A DNA stretch of 31,764 bases from Syntrophaceticus sp050949745 (GCA_050949745.1 JBMNGF010000014.1:1-31764), one strand, 5' to 3'. Positions 14,710 through 22,801 are shown, numbered from the stretch's first letter. The notes: generated from the sequence alone by a model not told the origin. Numbers and translations are program-made.

Positions 14710-14744
14710 AGTCAAAGAAAGTCAAAAGGTCAAACATAGTCAAG
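14710..14744 (+). promoter_or_regulatory. two tandem CtsR operators
   Basis: AGTCAAAGAAAGTCAAA (14710-14726) matches the CtsR consensus RGTCAAAnAnRGTCAAA fully. It is followed by GGTCAAACATAGTCAAG (14728-14744), a match except for the last base. Overlap with the transcription start explains repression by roadblock or occlusion, with autoregulation by the first gene of the operon. Confidence 0.85.
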
Positions 14745-14930
14745 ATTGGGTTCATCTATGATAAACCATCAAAGGATGAATTATATCACAGCAGCAGTTG
14801 ATGTAATCTTACAGCTAAATTTGTCAAGAGTCCAATCATTAAAACTACCAGGGAATTCACAAGCAGCAGAAGCAAAGATGGACCCATAAAAATATTTTAA
14901 CAGATTAAAATACAGCAGAGGGGATGCAGG

Positions 14931-15383
14931 ATGGAACAGAGGTCTTTAGTGAGTGCAATCGAAGCATATATCAAATCACAGTTGACGAAGAGCCCGGAGG
15001 GCTCGATTGAGCTGCGCAGGAAGGATATTGCCCAGCTCTTCGACTGTGTTCCCTCTCAGGTCACCTATGTTATTAAAACCCGCTTTGGTCTGCGAAATGG
15101 ATATGTGGTACAGAGCCGTCGCGGGGGTGGTGGTTTTATCAAGATATGCAGTTTGTTTAGAGCTTCTGAAGGAGCTATCGAAGAAGAGTTTATTGGGAAA
15201 AAGGCGGAACAAGATGGGCGGGCAATTCTGTGCACTTTGTCCAACCGTGGATTTTTCACCAAGCGTGAATTCCTTATACTGGGTACTGCTTTAGAGGTGC
15301 TGGAAAAAGAACTTCCAGATGGAGAGGGTGGTAAGTTGATGCTACAGATTTTTAAATCCCTTGCTGATGAGGGGTTTTTCTAG
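14931..15383 (+). CDS. ctsR: heat-shock/class III stress repressor CtsR
   Basis: The 150-residue dimeric DNA-binding repressor has an N-terminal winged helix (about 1-72) including IELRRKDIAQLFDCVPSQVT, YVIKTRF and the glycine-rich wing SRRGGGGFIKI. The tetraglycine wing is the heat-sensing and operator-minor-groove element in Bacillus CtsR. The C-terminal dimerisation domain (about 80-150) includes LSNRGFFTKREFLIL. The ATG start has GAGGGGATGCAGG just upstream. It heads the operon whose products (McsB arginine kinase, ClpC) in turn control its activity and turnover, and two CtsR operators cover the promoter. Confidence 0.95.
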   Translation: MEQRSLVSAIEAYIKSQLTKSPEGSIELRRKDIAQLFDCVPSQVTYVIKTRFGLRNGYVVQSRRGGGGFIKICSLFRASEGAIEEEFIGKKAEQDGRAILCTLSNRGFFTKREFLILGTALEVLEKELPDGEGGKLMLQIFKSLADEGFF

Positions 15384-15484
15384 CTCTGAATGTGAGGGAG
15401 AATGTGAGGGAGATGGAGATATTAATAAAAGGAGCATTGGGTGACTCAAATAACTCAGGGGTTGCCTAAAAGGGGGTTGATTTT

Positions 15485-15988
15485 ATGCTATGCCAGGAAT
15501 GCCAAAGGAGGCCGGCAACTGTTCATCTGACTCAGATCGTGAATAATCAAAAAAAGGAGTTGCACCTGTGCCATGAGTGTGCACAGAACCATCAGGAACT
15601 ATCCATGTCCATGCATTTTGAACCCAGTTTTTCTATTCATAAATTTCTTGCAGGGATGCTGGATGGGTCTCCAATTCATCAAATGGGCGCTTCACCTGAG
15701 TGCCCTCAATGTGGGCTTAATTTTGCTAAGTTTGGTGAGATCGGGAGGTTCGGCTGCAGCAAGTGCTACAACACCTTCAGTGATCGGTTGAAACCGCTGC
15801 TTCGCAGGGTACAGGGAACAACTCAGCATACTGGTAAAGTTCCCAAAAGAGCAGCCGGCAAACTCGGTGTGAAGCGGGAGGTCGAAAAGCTGAAGGCCAA
15901 GCTGCAGCAGGCTGTGCAGGATGAGGCCTATGAAAAGGCTGCTGAACTCCGCGACGAGATACGTGATTTGGAAAGTAAACTTCAGTAA
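15485..15988 (+). CDS. mcsA: McsA, zinc-binding activator of the McsB arginine kinase
   Basis: The 167-residue protein has four CxxC motifs arranged in two pairs: CQEC (3-6) with CHEC (29-32), and CPQC (about 73-76) with CSKC (about 91-94). Together they bind zinc. A C-terminal UVR domain (about 130-165, REVEKLKAKLQQAVQDEAYE, KAAELRDEI) mediates contact with ClpC-type partners. McsA activates McsB and helps target CtsR and damaged proteins. It lies 100 nt after ctsR and 13 nt before mcsB, in the standard operon position, with AGGGGGTTGATTTT before the ATG. Confidence 0.94.
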   Translation: MLCQECQRRPATVHLTQIVNNQKKELHLCHECAQNHQELSMSMHFEPSFSIHKFLAGMLDGSPIHQMGASPECPQCGLNFAKFGEIGRFGCSKCYNTFSDRLKPLLRRVQGTTQHTGKVPKRAAGKLGVKREVEKLKAKLQQAVQDEAYEKAAELRDEIRDLESKLQ

Positions 15989-16001
15989 GGGAGGCGATTA
16001 G

Positions 16002-17063
16002 ATGTCTATAGAGAATGTTCTCAGTAACCCTTATACAAAGTGGATGGAGGGGAAAGGGCCTTATGCTTCCATTGTGATCAGCAGTCGTGTAAGACTGGCC
16101 CGTAACCTTAACAATTTTAATTTCCCCCATCTCCATGATGAAAAGAGCAGCCAGGAAGTGTTGAGGCTGGCCAAGGATGCCCTTACTGGTGAAGAGATAC
16201 AGCAGCAGGTGGAAGGGATCGATTTTGTTGCAACTAAGGATCTCTCCTCACTTGATCTGATGCTCCTTATGGAAAAGCATTTGATCAGCCCACATCTTGC
16301 CGAAGCTAGGGGGACAGAGAGCGGTGTTGCTATAAGTAAGGATGAGGCGCTGAGTGTGATGGTTAATGAGGAGGATCACCTGCGCTTGCAGATTCTTCTC
16401 CCTGCACTACAGCTTAAGGAAGCGTGGACTATGGCCAGCAAGGTTGATGATTTGCTGGAAAAAAAGCTTGATTATGCCTTTGATGAACAGTACGGCTATC
16501 TGACCTGCTGTCCCACCAATGTGGGAACAGGCCTCAGGGCATCGGTGATGATGCATCTTCCGGCGATAGCAATGACCAACCAGGCCAACAGATTTTTTAT
16601 GTCTCTTTCTAAGCTGGGTTTTGCTGTACGTGGCCTTTATGGTGAGGGAACCCAGGCCAAAGGCAACCTTTTCCAGGTATCCAACCAGATTACTTTGGGG
16701 CTCAGTGAGGAAGAGATCATCGCCAACCTGGAATCGGTCTGCAGCCAGATCATTGAGCAGGAGGAACTGATGCGGGATAAGCTGCGTAAAGACAGCCTTG
16801 CCCGACTGGAGGACCTGGTTTTCCGTTCTTATGGTATTTTGACCAATGCCTATATTATCAGTGCTGATGAGGCAATGGCACACCTTTCCAATGTACGCCT
16901 AGGGTTGGATATGGGGCTGCTGCGGGATGTGCAGAATAGAAAACTTAATGAACTGTTGGTGGTTATCAGGCCGGCATTTTTGCGCAAGCTAGCCGGCAAA
17001 GAAATTGATGCTTTTAATCGTGACTTCAAAAGAGCTGAATTAATTAGGAATTCACTGTCTTAA
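16002..17063 (+). CDS. mcsB: protein arginine kinase McsB
   Basis: The 353-residue phosphagen-kinase-fold enzyme phosphorylates arginines on CtsR and misfolded proteins, marking them for ClpCP. ATP-binding arginines are in ISSRVRLARN (26-35), the catalytic acidic loop is VNEEDHLRLQ (121-130), and the catalytic cysteine is C170 in LTCCPTNVGTGLRASV. RGLYGEGTQAKGNLFQVSNQ matches the second nucleotide-binding region, and the C-terminal pArg-binding domain is present, so the enzyme looks active. The start ATG has AAGGGAGGCG upstream. Confidence 0.96.
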   Translation: MSIENVLSNPYTKWMEGKGPYASIVISSRVRLARNLNNFNFPHLHDEKSSQEVLRLAKDALTGEEIQQQVEGIDFVATKDLSSLDLMLLMEKHLISPHLAEARGTESGVAISKDEALSVMVNEEDHLRLQILLPALQLKEAWTMASKVDDLLEKKLDYAFDEQYGYLTCCPTNVGTGLRASVMMHLPAIAMTNQANRFFMSLSKLGFAVRGLYGEGTQAKGNLFQVSNQITLGLSEEEIIANLESVCSQIIEQEELMRDKLRKDSLARLEDLVFRSYGILTNAYIISADEAMAHLSNVRLGLDMGLLRDVQNRKLNELLVVIRPAFLRKLAGKEIDAFNRDFKRAELIRNSLS

Positions 17064-17085
17064 TTACAGAAAGGAGGTTTTGTGT

Positions 17086-19551
17086 ATGTTCGCAAGGTTT
17101 ACAGAAAGAGCGCAAAAGGTGCTATTTTTGGCTAGGGATGAAGCCCGGCGCTTAGGCCACCCTGCTGTTGGTACTGAGCATCTTCTTCTGGGGCTGCTCA
17201 GGGAGGGTGAAGGGATTGCTGCCAAGTCATTGCAGGCGCTGGGAGTTAACCTGGAAAAAGTGCGCCAGGAAGTGGAGAAGATCGTATCACCTGGTAAGCC
17301 TGCATCTGGTGAAGAGATCGGGCTTACCCCTCGTGCTAAAAAGGTTCTTGAGCTTGCTCAGGAAGAGGGGCGCCGGCAGGGTGTCAGCTATGTAGGTACA
17401 GAACACATCCTGCTAGGGTTGATTCGAGAAGGTGAAGGTGTAGCTGCCCAGGCATTGGTTAATCAGGGAATTACCCTGGAAAAGGTGCGCCGCCAGGTGT
17501 TGATGCTTTTGGGAGGGATTAGCCCCATCAATCCGGGCCACAAGCAATCAGGAATGACGCAGCGTTCCAGTCAGACACCTACACTGGATGAACTGGGGCG
17601 TGATCTTACAGAACTTGCACGGGAAGGTAAGGTAGATCCTGTCATCGGCAGGGATGAGGAGATTCAACGGGTAATCCAGATCTTGAGTAGACGCACTAAG
17701 AATAACCCCTGTTTGATCGGGGAGCCCGGAGTGGGTAAAACGGCTGTTGCGGAAGGACTTGCTCAGAGGATTGTAGATAATAAGGTACCGGAAATGATTG
17801 CAGATAAACGGGTGGTTACCCTGGATATGTCAGCAATTGTTGCAGGGACCAAATATCGGGGTGAATTTGAGGAAAGGCTCAAAAAAGTGATCGAGGAAAT
17901 CCGGAGTGCCGGCAATGTGATCCTGTTCATAGATGAGGTGCATACCCTTGTTGGTGCGGGAGCTGCAGAGGGGGCTATCGATGCCGCCAATATTCTGAAG
18001 CCCGCCCTCGCCCGGGGTGAACTCCAGTGCATCGGGGCTACCACCCTGGATGAGTATCGCAAGAATATCGAAAAGGATGCAGCCTTAGAACGGCGTTTCC
18101 AGCCGGTGAATGTGGGAGAGCCTACACAGGAAGAGACTGTCGAAATTTTGAGGGGATTGCGGGATCGCTATGAAGCCCATCACAGGGTTAAGATCACTGA
18201 CAGCGCCCTGAAAGCAGCCACCAAATTGGGCAGCCGCTATATAACTGATCGCTTTTTGCCGGACAAGGCTATTGACCTTATGGATGAGGCGGCCTCCCGG
18301 GTGCGGCTCAAGGCATATACTGCTCCCCCAGATGTTAAGGAACTGGAGGAAAAACTTGAGCGTGTGCGTAAAGAAAAAGAATCTGCTGTGGTCAACCAGG
18401 AATTTGAAAAAGCAGCATCACTGCGGGATGAGGAGCAGCAGGTACAAAACGAATTAGAGCGCATCAAGAACAATTGGGTGCAGCGTAAGGAATTGGATCA
18501 ATCGATTGTTACAGATGATGATATCGCTGCTGTGGTTTCCAGCTGGACAGGGGTACCTGTCAACAGGCTGCAGGAAGAGGAGTCTCAGCGTCTGCTGCAT
18601 ATGGAGGAAACCCTGCATCAGCGGGTAATCGGCCAGGATGAAGCAGTCGGGTCAGTGTCTCGTGCCATCAGAAGAGCCCGGGCAGGGCTGAAGGATCCCA
18701 AGCGTCCTATTGGTTCTTTCATCTTCTTAGGGCCTACCGGGGTCGGTAAGACAGAATTGGCCAAAGCGTTGGCAGAAGCACTTTTTGGGGATGAAGAGGC
18801 CATGGTGCGCTTCGATATGTCCGAGTATATGGAGAAGCACACTGTATCCAGACTGCTGGGGGCGCCTCCTGGGTATGTGGGCTATGAGGAGGCAGGCCAG
18901 TTGACTGAGTCTGTTCGCCAGAACCCGTATTCGGTAGTTCTCTTCGATGAGATCGAAAAGGCACACCCAGACCTCTTTCATGTTCTCCTCCAGGTGATGG
19001 AGGACGGGCGGCTGACCGATGCTCAAGGCAGAACCGTGGATTTCCGGAATACTGTGATTATCATGACATCCAACGTAGGAGCAAACCTGATTGACAAGGA
19101 GAACCGCTTAGGGTTTAAGCGGGATGCTGACAGGGATGAGTTGGATTACGAGACGATGAAGGAGCGGGTTATCGATGAAATGCGGCGCACCTTCCGTCCC
19201 GAGTTTTTGAACAGGGTCGATGATGTTATTGTCTTCCATGCGCTGCAAGAAGAACATATGAAGGAAATTGTAGAGCTGATGCTGATGACGGTCAGCAAGC
19301 GCATCTCTGATTTTGGGTTGCACCTGGAGTTTACCCAGGCTGCCAAAGAGCTTCTTGTCAAAAATGGCTATGATCCCACATTTGGCGCTCGTCCGCTGCG
19401 ACGGGTTATCCAGCGAATGGTAGAGGATCAGTTATCAGAAGAAATGCTGGCAGGTAAGTTCAAATCAGGTGATGAGATCTTAGTCGATGGGGCAGAAGAT
19501 AAAATAGTCTTCAAAACCAAAGACCAGGTTACAAGCCAGGTTGAGGAATAA
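17086..19551 (+). CDS. clpC: ATP-dependent Clp protease ATP-binding subunit ClpC
   Basis: The 821-residue AAA+ unfoldase starts at ATG 17086, placed 8 nt after AAAGGAGG (an in-frame TTG two codons earlier is too close). The N-domain holds two Clp_N repeats: FTERAQKVLFLARDEARRLG with VGTEHLLLGLLREGEG, then LTPRAKKVLELAQEEGRRQG with VGTEHILLGLIREGEG. D1 has Walker A GEPGVGKT and Walker B ILFIDEVH. The middle UVR/coiled-coil segment (EKLERVRKEKESAVVNQEFE) is the McsA/MecA docking site. D2 has GPTGVGKTE, VVLFDEIEK and an arginine-finger region RPEFLNRVDD. It ends the operon before a strong terminator. The common clostridial continuation with radA/disA is absent. Confidence 0.97.
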   Translation: MFARFTERAQKVLFLARDEARRLGHPAVGTEHLLLGLLREGEGIAAKSLQALGVNLEKVRQEVEKIVSPGKPASGEEIGLTPRAKKVLELAQEEGRRQGVSYVGTEHILLGLIREGEGVAAQALVNQGITLEKVRRQVLMLLGGISPINPGHKQSGMTQRSSQTPTLDELGRDLTELAREGKVDPVIGRDEEIQRVIQILSRRTKNNPCLIGEPGVGKTAVAEGLAQRIVDNKVPEMIADKRVVTLDMSAIVAGTKYRGEFEERLKKVIEEIRSAGNVILFIDEVHTLVGAGAAEGAIDAANILKPALARGELQCIGATTLDEYRKNIEKDAALERRFQPVNVGEPTQEETVEILRGLRDRYEAHHRVKITDSALKAATKLGSRYITDRFLPDKAIDLMDEAASRVRLKAYTAPPDVKELEEKLERVRKEKESAVVNQEFEKAASLRDEEQQVQNELERIKNNWVQRKELDQSIVTDDDIAAVVSSWTGVPVNRLQEEESQRLLHMEETLHQRVIGQDEAVGSVSRAIRRARAGLKDPKRPIGSFIFLGPTGVGKTELAKALAEALFGDEEAMVRFDMSEYMEKHTVSRLLGAPPGYVGYEEAGQLTESVRQNPYSVVLFDEIEKAHPDLFHVLLQVMEDGRLTDAQGRTVDFRNTVIIMTSNVGANLIDKENRLGFKRDADRDELDYETMKERVIDEMRRTFRPEFLNRVDDVIVFHALQEEHMKEIVELMLMTVSKRISDFGLHLEFTQAAKELLVKNGYDPTFGARPLRRVIQRMVEDQLSEEMLAGKFKSGDEILVDGAEDKIVFKTKDQVTSQVEE

Positions 19552-19598
19552 TGGGCCAGAGTCTCTCAGCGGCCATATAGCCGTGTAGTTTGGCCAAT

Positions 19599-19642
19599 AA
19601 AAAAGATGCCTGCTCCCTAAAAAGGAAGCAGGCATCTTTTTT
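19599..19642 (+). terminator. strong rho-independent terminator of the clpC operon
   Basis: GATGCCTGCT (19605-19614) and AGCAGGCATC (19627-19636) form a perfect 10-bp stem, flanked by AAAAAA on the left and TTTTTT on the right (19637-19642), so it could act in both directions. Confidence 0.92.
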
Positions 19643-19685
19643 ACGAAAAATGGCAAGAGTTCTCATGACTTTATCATCATATTAA

Positions 19686-19776
19686 CTCAATGCATAGTAT
19701 ATAGAAAAATTTCCTGCAGCAGGTTTTCTCCACCCTGCTTTTTTAGGGGTGGCATATGCATTGAGAGCCTGCTGCA
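19686..19776 (+). ncRNA. structured leader of the LysM gene (possible pseudoknot)
   Basis: CTCAATGCATA (19686-19696) pairs perfectly with TATGCATTGAG (19755-19765). Inside lies CCACCC (19730-19735)/GGGTGG (19747-19752). TGCAGCAGG (19715-19723) pairs perfectly with CCTGCTGCA (19768-19776), crossing the outer stem, so the two long helices form a pseudoknot or exchange. The last arm ends just before the start codon region. It matches no riboswitch class I know. Confidence 0.4.
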
Positions 19777-19809
19777 CAGGAGATGAGAAAATCAACTGGA
19801 GTGATGAAA

Positions 19810-20145
19810 ATGGCTCAAAGACCGCCCTGTTCCTCCGGGCGCTACTGGCGAGTGGAAGCAGGCAATACCCTGTACGGCATTGCTGGAGAGCTGGGAACAA
19901 CAGTGGAGGAATTGCTGAACTTAAATCCTGGGATAGATCCTGATAATTTGCAAGTAGGCCAGTTCATCTGTTTGCCTAGGGAGTTCCCACCTTGCCCTTC
20001 AGGAGTATTCTGGGAGGTGGCTCCTGGGGATACCCTCTATCAGATTGCTCAGGCGACTGCTACCACAGTTGATGCACTGCTGGCAGCAAATCCGGGCATC
20101 GATCCGAGTAATCTGCTGATCGGCCAAAAAATATGTATACCCTGA
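19810..20145 (+). CDS. small protein with two LysM domains
   Basis: Two nearly identical LysM repeats are seen: YWRVEAGNTLYGIAGELGTT to GQFICLP, and FWEVAPGDTLYQIAQATATT to GQKICIP, each about 45 residues. LysM domains bind the GlcNAc backbone of peptidoglycan or spore cortex. There is no signal peptide and no catalytic domain, and the N-terminus is MAQRPPCSSGRYW. The same layout is found in many clostridial LysM-only proteins tied to spore coat or cell envelope. Start codons at 19783, 19804 and 19810 are in frame; 19810 is preferred because CTGGAG lies 9 nt before it. It stands alone after the clpC terminator with a structured leader. Confidence 0.85.
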   Translation: MAQRPPCSSGRYWRVEAGNTLYGIAGELGTTVEELLNLNPGIDPDNLQVGQFICLPREFPPCPSGVFWEVAPGDTLYQIAQATATTVDALLAANPGIDPSNLLIGQKICIP

Positions 20146-20157
20146 TTGCTGTTATGG

Positions 20158-20243
20158 TTGATAGTTAGGCTTTGGAAAATAGCCTGCTTGAGCTCTTTAC
20201 AAGCCGGGATTATACGTTATTTTTGATAGTTAGGCTCTGGAAA
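20158..20243 (+). repeat. pair of 21-bp direct repeats
   Basis: TTGATAGTTAGGCTYTGGAAA occurs at 20158-20178 and 20223-20243 with one difference (T/C), 65 bp apart. The second copy runs into the hairpin at 20241. Function unknown. Confidence 0.65.
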
Positions 20244-20281
20244 TGGTGACCGAAGGGATTTTCTGTCACCATTTGTTTTTG
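20241..20281 (+). terminator. probable terminator of the LysM gene
   Basis: AAATGGTGAC (20241-20250) and GTCACCATTT (20265-20274) form a perfect 10-bp stem with a 14-nt loop, followed by GTTTTTG. Confidence 0.65.
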
Positions 20282-20456
20282 TTGTTGATGGTTTGCTGTC
20301 CTCTGAAGTGGATGTTTTTGGGCTTGTCTCTTTTTGTTGAATTGGGTGACAGTACCAGGAGGAATATCGTTCTATTGTCTAGAATAAATAAGGCGGTATG
20401 GGACACTTGTTTGGTAATATGAGATGCAGAAGATTATAAACGCTGTTTTTGTGGTA

Positions 20457-20607
20457 TTTGGTCCCTATATTAAGAGACATACTACCTTTACTCTCTAATG
20501 ATTGCAGTTTGTTTATCTGGTTCCTATATCTTGAAGCTCTCTATAACGAGGGGAAGGTTGAGGGGAAAAACGGTTTCTTATCTGGTTCCTATATCTAGAA
20601 GAGACAT
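20457..20607 (+). repeat. three CCTATAT-centred repeats in the hutP leader
   Basis: Copies at about 20457-20480 (TTTGGTCCCTATATTAAGAG then ACAT), 20512-20540 (TTTATCTGGTTCCTATATCT then TGAAG) and 20578-20607 (CTTATCTGGTTCCTATATCT then AGAAGAGACAT) are spaced about 60-65 bp apart. The third ends about 57 nt before the hutP start. Each ends in a run containing AAG/TAG/GAG triplets, the type of triplet HutP reads in RNA. Confidence 0.6.
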
Positions 20608-20664
20608 AATGGGAAAAATGATTGAGGTCTGTGAAGGTTTTTATTATAAATTAGGGGTGATTAT

Positions 20665-21108
20665 TTGAGTAATGATATTACCATCGGAAAGCTGTCTGTT
20701 CTTCTAGCCCTCAGCTCTGAAAGTGAGGAGAAGGAGTTTTATGATAAGGGAGAAAAGCTGGGGTATAAGCTGTTCAAGGGGCGAGCAGGCTCTATGGATG
20801 GTGAAAAGATCTTTGCAGCAGTAGAAACTGCTGCCAAAAGGAGAGGTTTGATTCAGAACCAGTACAGGGAGGAGCACGCCCTTTATCACTCCATCCTGGA
20901 TGCCTTTCACGGGGTATGCCGCGGGGAATTGGCACTGGGAAGTATTCTGCGCAGTGTGGGGTTAATTTTCAGTGTTGTCAGGGGGCCACGCATGGCCGGT
21001 GACTATTCTGATGGGGAGTGGCTGGCTGTTGCCCTTTACGGTAATATTGGCGCTCCGATCAAGGGTTTTGAGCATGAAGTGATGGGACTGGGCATTAATA
21101 ACATCTGA
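20665..21108 (+). CDS. hutP: HutP-family RNA-binding antiterminator
   Basis: The 147-residue protein aligns from memory with Bacillus HutP along its length: IGKLSVLLAL, GRAGSMDGEKIFAAVETA (B. subtilis has GKVGSMDAHKVVAAIETA), REEHALYHSILDAFHGVCRG and YGNIGAPIKGFEHEVMGLGI. The Mg-coordinating histidines of HutP (H73, H77, H138) correspond to H71, H75 and H137, so ligand binding is probably retained. HutP hexamers, with L-histidine and Mg2+, bind NAG triplets in RNA and prevent termination of the hut operon. No hut gene lies within the window, so its target here is unknown. The TTG start is supported by AGGGGTG 5 nt upstream. The neighbour downstream is an MFS permease. Confidence 0.9.
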   Translation: MSNDITIGKLSVLLALSSESEEKEFYDKGEKLGYKLFKGRAGSMDGEKIFAAVETAAKRRGLIQNQYREEHALYHSILDAFHGVCRGELALGSILRSVGLIFSVVRGPRMAGDYSDGEWLAVALYGNIGAPIKGFEHEVMGLGINNI

Positions 21109-21439
21109 TCCACGGCTTACTTGCCTCATTTTTTTTAGGGGCAAAGCCAACTTATGGCATCCCTATATCAGGGCGGATTAGGGCTAAGAATATATCGATC
21201 AGGCTTATTCTACTTAGAGATATGAGTCATTAGGGAGTAGAGGTGCAAATTATTTGTGCCCTACTTCCTTATTGTATTGTGTTACTTTAGGTTGTTCCTC
21301 TTATACTGTTCCAACAAAAAGTCTCTGACTGGTTACAAAAATAGGGATGGGTGGAGGATGCTCCTTACCCCGAACTGAAACACCAGTGGCTCAAGATAAT
21401 TTTCATGTAAAAATATATGCGGGGTATGGAGGGGGAATC
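21109..21439. other. intergenic region between hutP and the MFS permease
   Basis: No gene is supported here. A hairpin (below) is the only clear structure. A short upstream extension of the MFS frame (21347-21439) lacks a hydrophobic or conserved start and is treated as untranslated. Confidence 0.5.
21234..21280 (+). terminator. probable terminator or antiterminator target after hutP
   Basis: GGAGTAG-A-GGTGCAAA (21234-21249) pairs with TTTGTGCC-CTACTTCC (21253-21268) using two G-U pairs and a bulge, followed by TTATTGTATTGTGTT. It lies between hutP and the MFS gene. The T content after the stem is moderate. Confidence 0.4.
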
Positions 21440-22702
21440 TTGGAGGACAAAAGAGTCGGTTTATGGAAAAGCTCGGGGGCACTTATTGTTCTTATGGTAG
21501 GCAGTTCTGTGCTTTATGTGCTGGTCTACATAAGGGGCACTTATTACATCCCTCTGATGGAGACATTGCAGTGCAATAATACCCAATTAGGGGTCATGGG
21601 TGCTGCGTATGGGTTAGCTGCTATGCTCTGTTATTTTCCCGGCGGATGGCTGGCAGACAGGGTATCCGCGAGAAAGCTCCTGACAATATCCTTTGTTTCT
21701 ACCGGTTTGGGTGGACTCTATTTTGCTACTTTTCCCAGTTTCTTAGAATGTGTTTTACTACACGCCTGCTGGGGCATAATTATATCACTGACCTACTGGG
21801 CAGCATATGTCAAGGCGATACGGCAGATGGCTGCAGTAACTGAGCAGGGACGTGCCTTCGGTTTTTTGGAAGGGGGACAAGGCATCGTATCAGGTATTAT
21901 TCTCTCTTTGGTCCTCTACTTGTTTATACAGTTAGGAAGCAATAAAGAGGCACTGGCAGTTGTCATAAACATCTATTCGGTTCTGTGTATTCTAACCGGA
22001 ATCATCACCTGGTTTGTTTTTAAAGAGAAAGAGGATAATATCACTTCCGGAGATTTGTGGGGAGATGTAATAAGGGTTATCAAGATGCCCAAGGTATGGA
22101 TGATTGCTCTGATTATATTCTGCGCTTATGCTGCGATGTCAGCGACCCAATTCCTTGTACCTTACTCATCGGGGGTCTTTGGCGCAAGTGTTGCTTTCGG
22201 TGCGGGGCTTTCTATCGTTAAAGACTATATTAGACCCTTTGTAGCAGTGGGGGCGGGGATTGCAGGGGACAGAATAGGTTCTTCTAAGGTTATCTTCTTT
22301 GGTTATTTCCTCTTGTTTGTCGGGCTAATTAGCCTTGTGCTGGTGCCGGGAAAAGGAAGCATGTTGCCTGTGCTGGTAATCAACAGTGTGGTTATCTATC
22401 TAGCTATGTTTATGATCAGGGCACTTTATTACGCCTTGTTGGAAGAAGGAGATATACCTGTGTCTATCTCCGGAGCAGCGGTGGGTTTTATTGCAACTCT
22501 CGGTTATATACCTGAGTTTCTTGTTCCGTTCATTGGTGGGCGGCTTCTGGACATTTTTCCGGGAACAGAAGGGTTTCACTGTTTTTTCTCAATTATTGCT
22601 CTGCTGGTTGCTGTTGGTTTTCTTGCAACATTTTATTGGATGAGGATAACAAAAGAGAAGAGGATGGCTATACTGGAACTAAAACATCCTACAAAAAGTT
22701 GA
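21440..22702 (+). CDS. MFS-family permease, substrate unknown
   Basis: The protein has about 12 hydrophobic segments. The TTG at 21440 (MEDKRVGLWKSSGALIVLMV) is chosen because GGAGGGGG precedes it, and the 31 residues of open frame before it look non-coding. The loop 2-3 signature PGGWLADRVSARKLL is the MFS G-x3-D-R/K motif, and AGIAGDRIGSSKVIF is its counterpart in the second half. YIPLMETLQCNNTQLGVMGA is typical of organic-anion/hexuronate-type and other solute MFS subfamilies, but specificity cannot be read. Its stop codon lies inside the -35 of the next operon's promoter. Co-expression with hutP depends on passing the hairpin at 21234. Confidence 0.88.
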   Translation: MEDKRVGLWKSSGALIVLMVGSSVLYVLVYIRGTYYIPLMETLQCNNTQLGVMGAAYGLAAMLCYFPGGWLADRVSARKLLTISFVSTGLGGLYFATFPSFLECVLLHACWGIIISLTYWAAYVKAIRQMAAVTEQGRAFGFLEGGQGIVSGIILSLVLYLFIQLGSNKEALAVVINIYSVLCILTGIITWFVFKEKEDNITSGDLWGDVIRVIKMPKVWMIALIIFCAYAAMSATQFLVPYSSGVFGASVAFGAGLSIVKDYIRPFVAVGAGIAGDRIGSSKVIFFGYFLLFVGLISLVLVPGKGSMLPVLVINSVVIYLAMFMIRALYYALLEEGDIPVSISGAAVGFIATLGYIPEFLVPFIGGRLLDIFPGTEGFHCFFSIIALLVAVGFLATFYWMRITKEKRMAILELKHPTKS

Positions 22703-22754
22703 CACCGTCATATAAAAGAATATAATTGCCACTCATTTTTTCATGTGCTATAAT
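22699..22754 (+). promoter_or_regulatory. tandem SigA promoters of the Fe-S/ABC/molybdopterin operon
   Basis: P1 is TTGACA (22699-22704), 16 nt, TATAAT (22721-22726); both hexamers are perfect. P2 is TTGCCA (22726-22731), 17 nt, TGCTATAAT (22746-22754), an extended -10. The MFS stop TGA is bases 2-4 of the P1 -35. Together they predict strong expression, with control left to the leader. Confidence 0.8.
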
Positions 22755-22801
22755 TTGAGTTGCTGCTGTATTAAAAAATCAGGCGACTATCATTTTTAAT
22801 T

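Larger units (their letters stand above)
14258..14930. other. divergent intergenic region between the thiamine-binding gene and ctsR
   Basis: There is no further gene in these 670 bases. It contains the tandem hairpin units, an inverted-orientation hairpin copy, the ctsR promoter with two CtsR operators, and a leader of about 200 nt before ctsR in which I see no recognisable riboswitch. Confidence 0.6.
20146..20664. other. intergenic region between the LysM gene and hutP
   Basis: There is no credible gene in these 519 bases. It holds a 21-bp direct repeat, a terminator-like hairpin, and three copies of a CCTATAT-centred repeat upstream of hutP, each given separately. Confidence 0.6.

Noticed and set aside
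20355..20420. Small peptide after CAGGAGGAA upstream of hutP
   Set aside because: Only about 15 codons from a TTG, no conservation evidence; not enough to call.
21347..21439. 31-residue N-terminal extension of the MFS permease
   Set aside because: The SD-backed TTG at 21440 places the start directly before helix 1; the extension is glycine-rich and non-hydrophobic with no family similarity.
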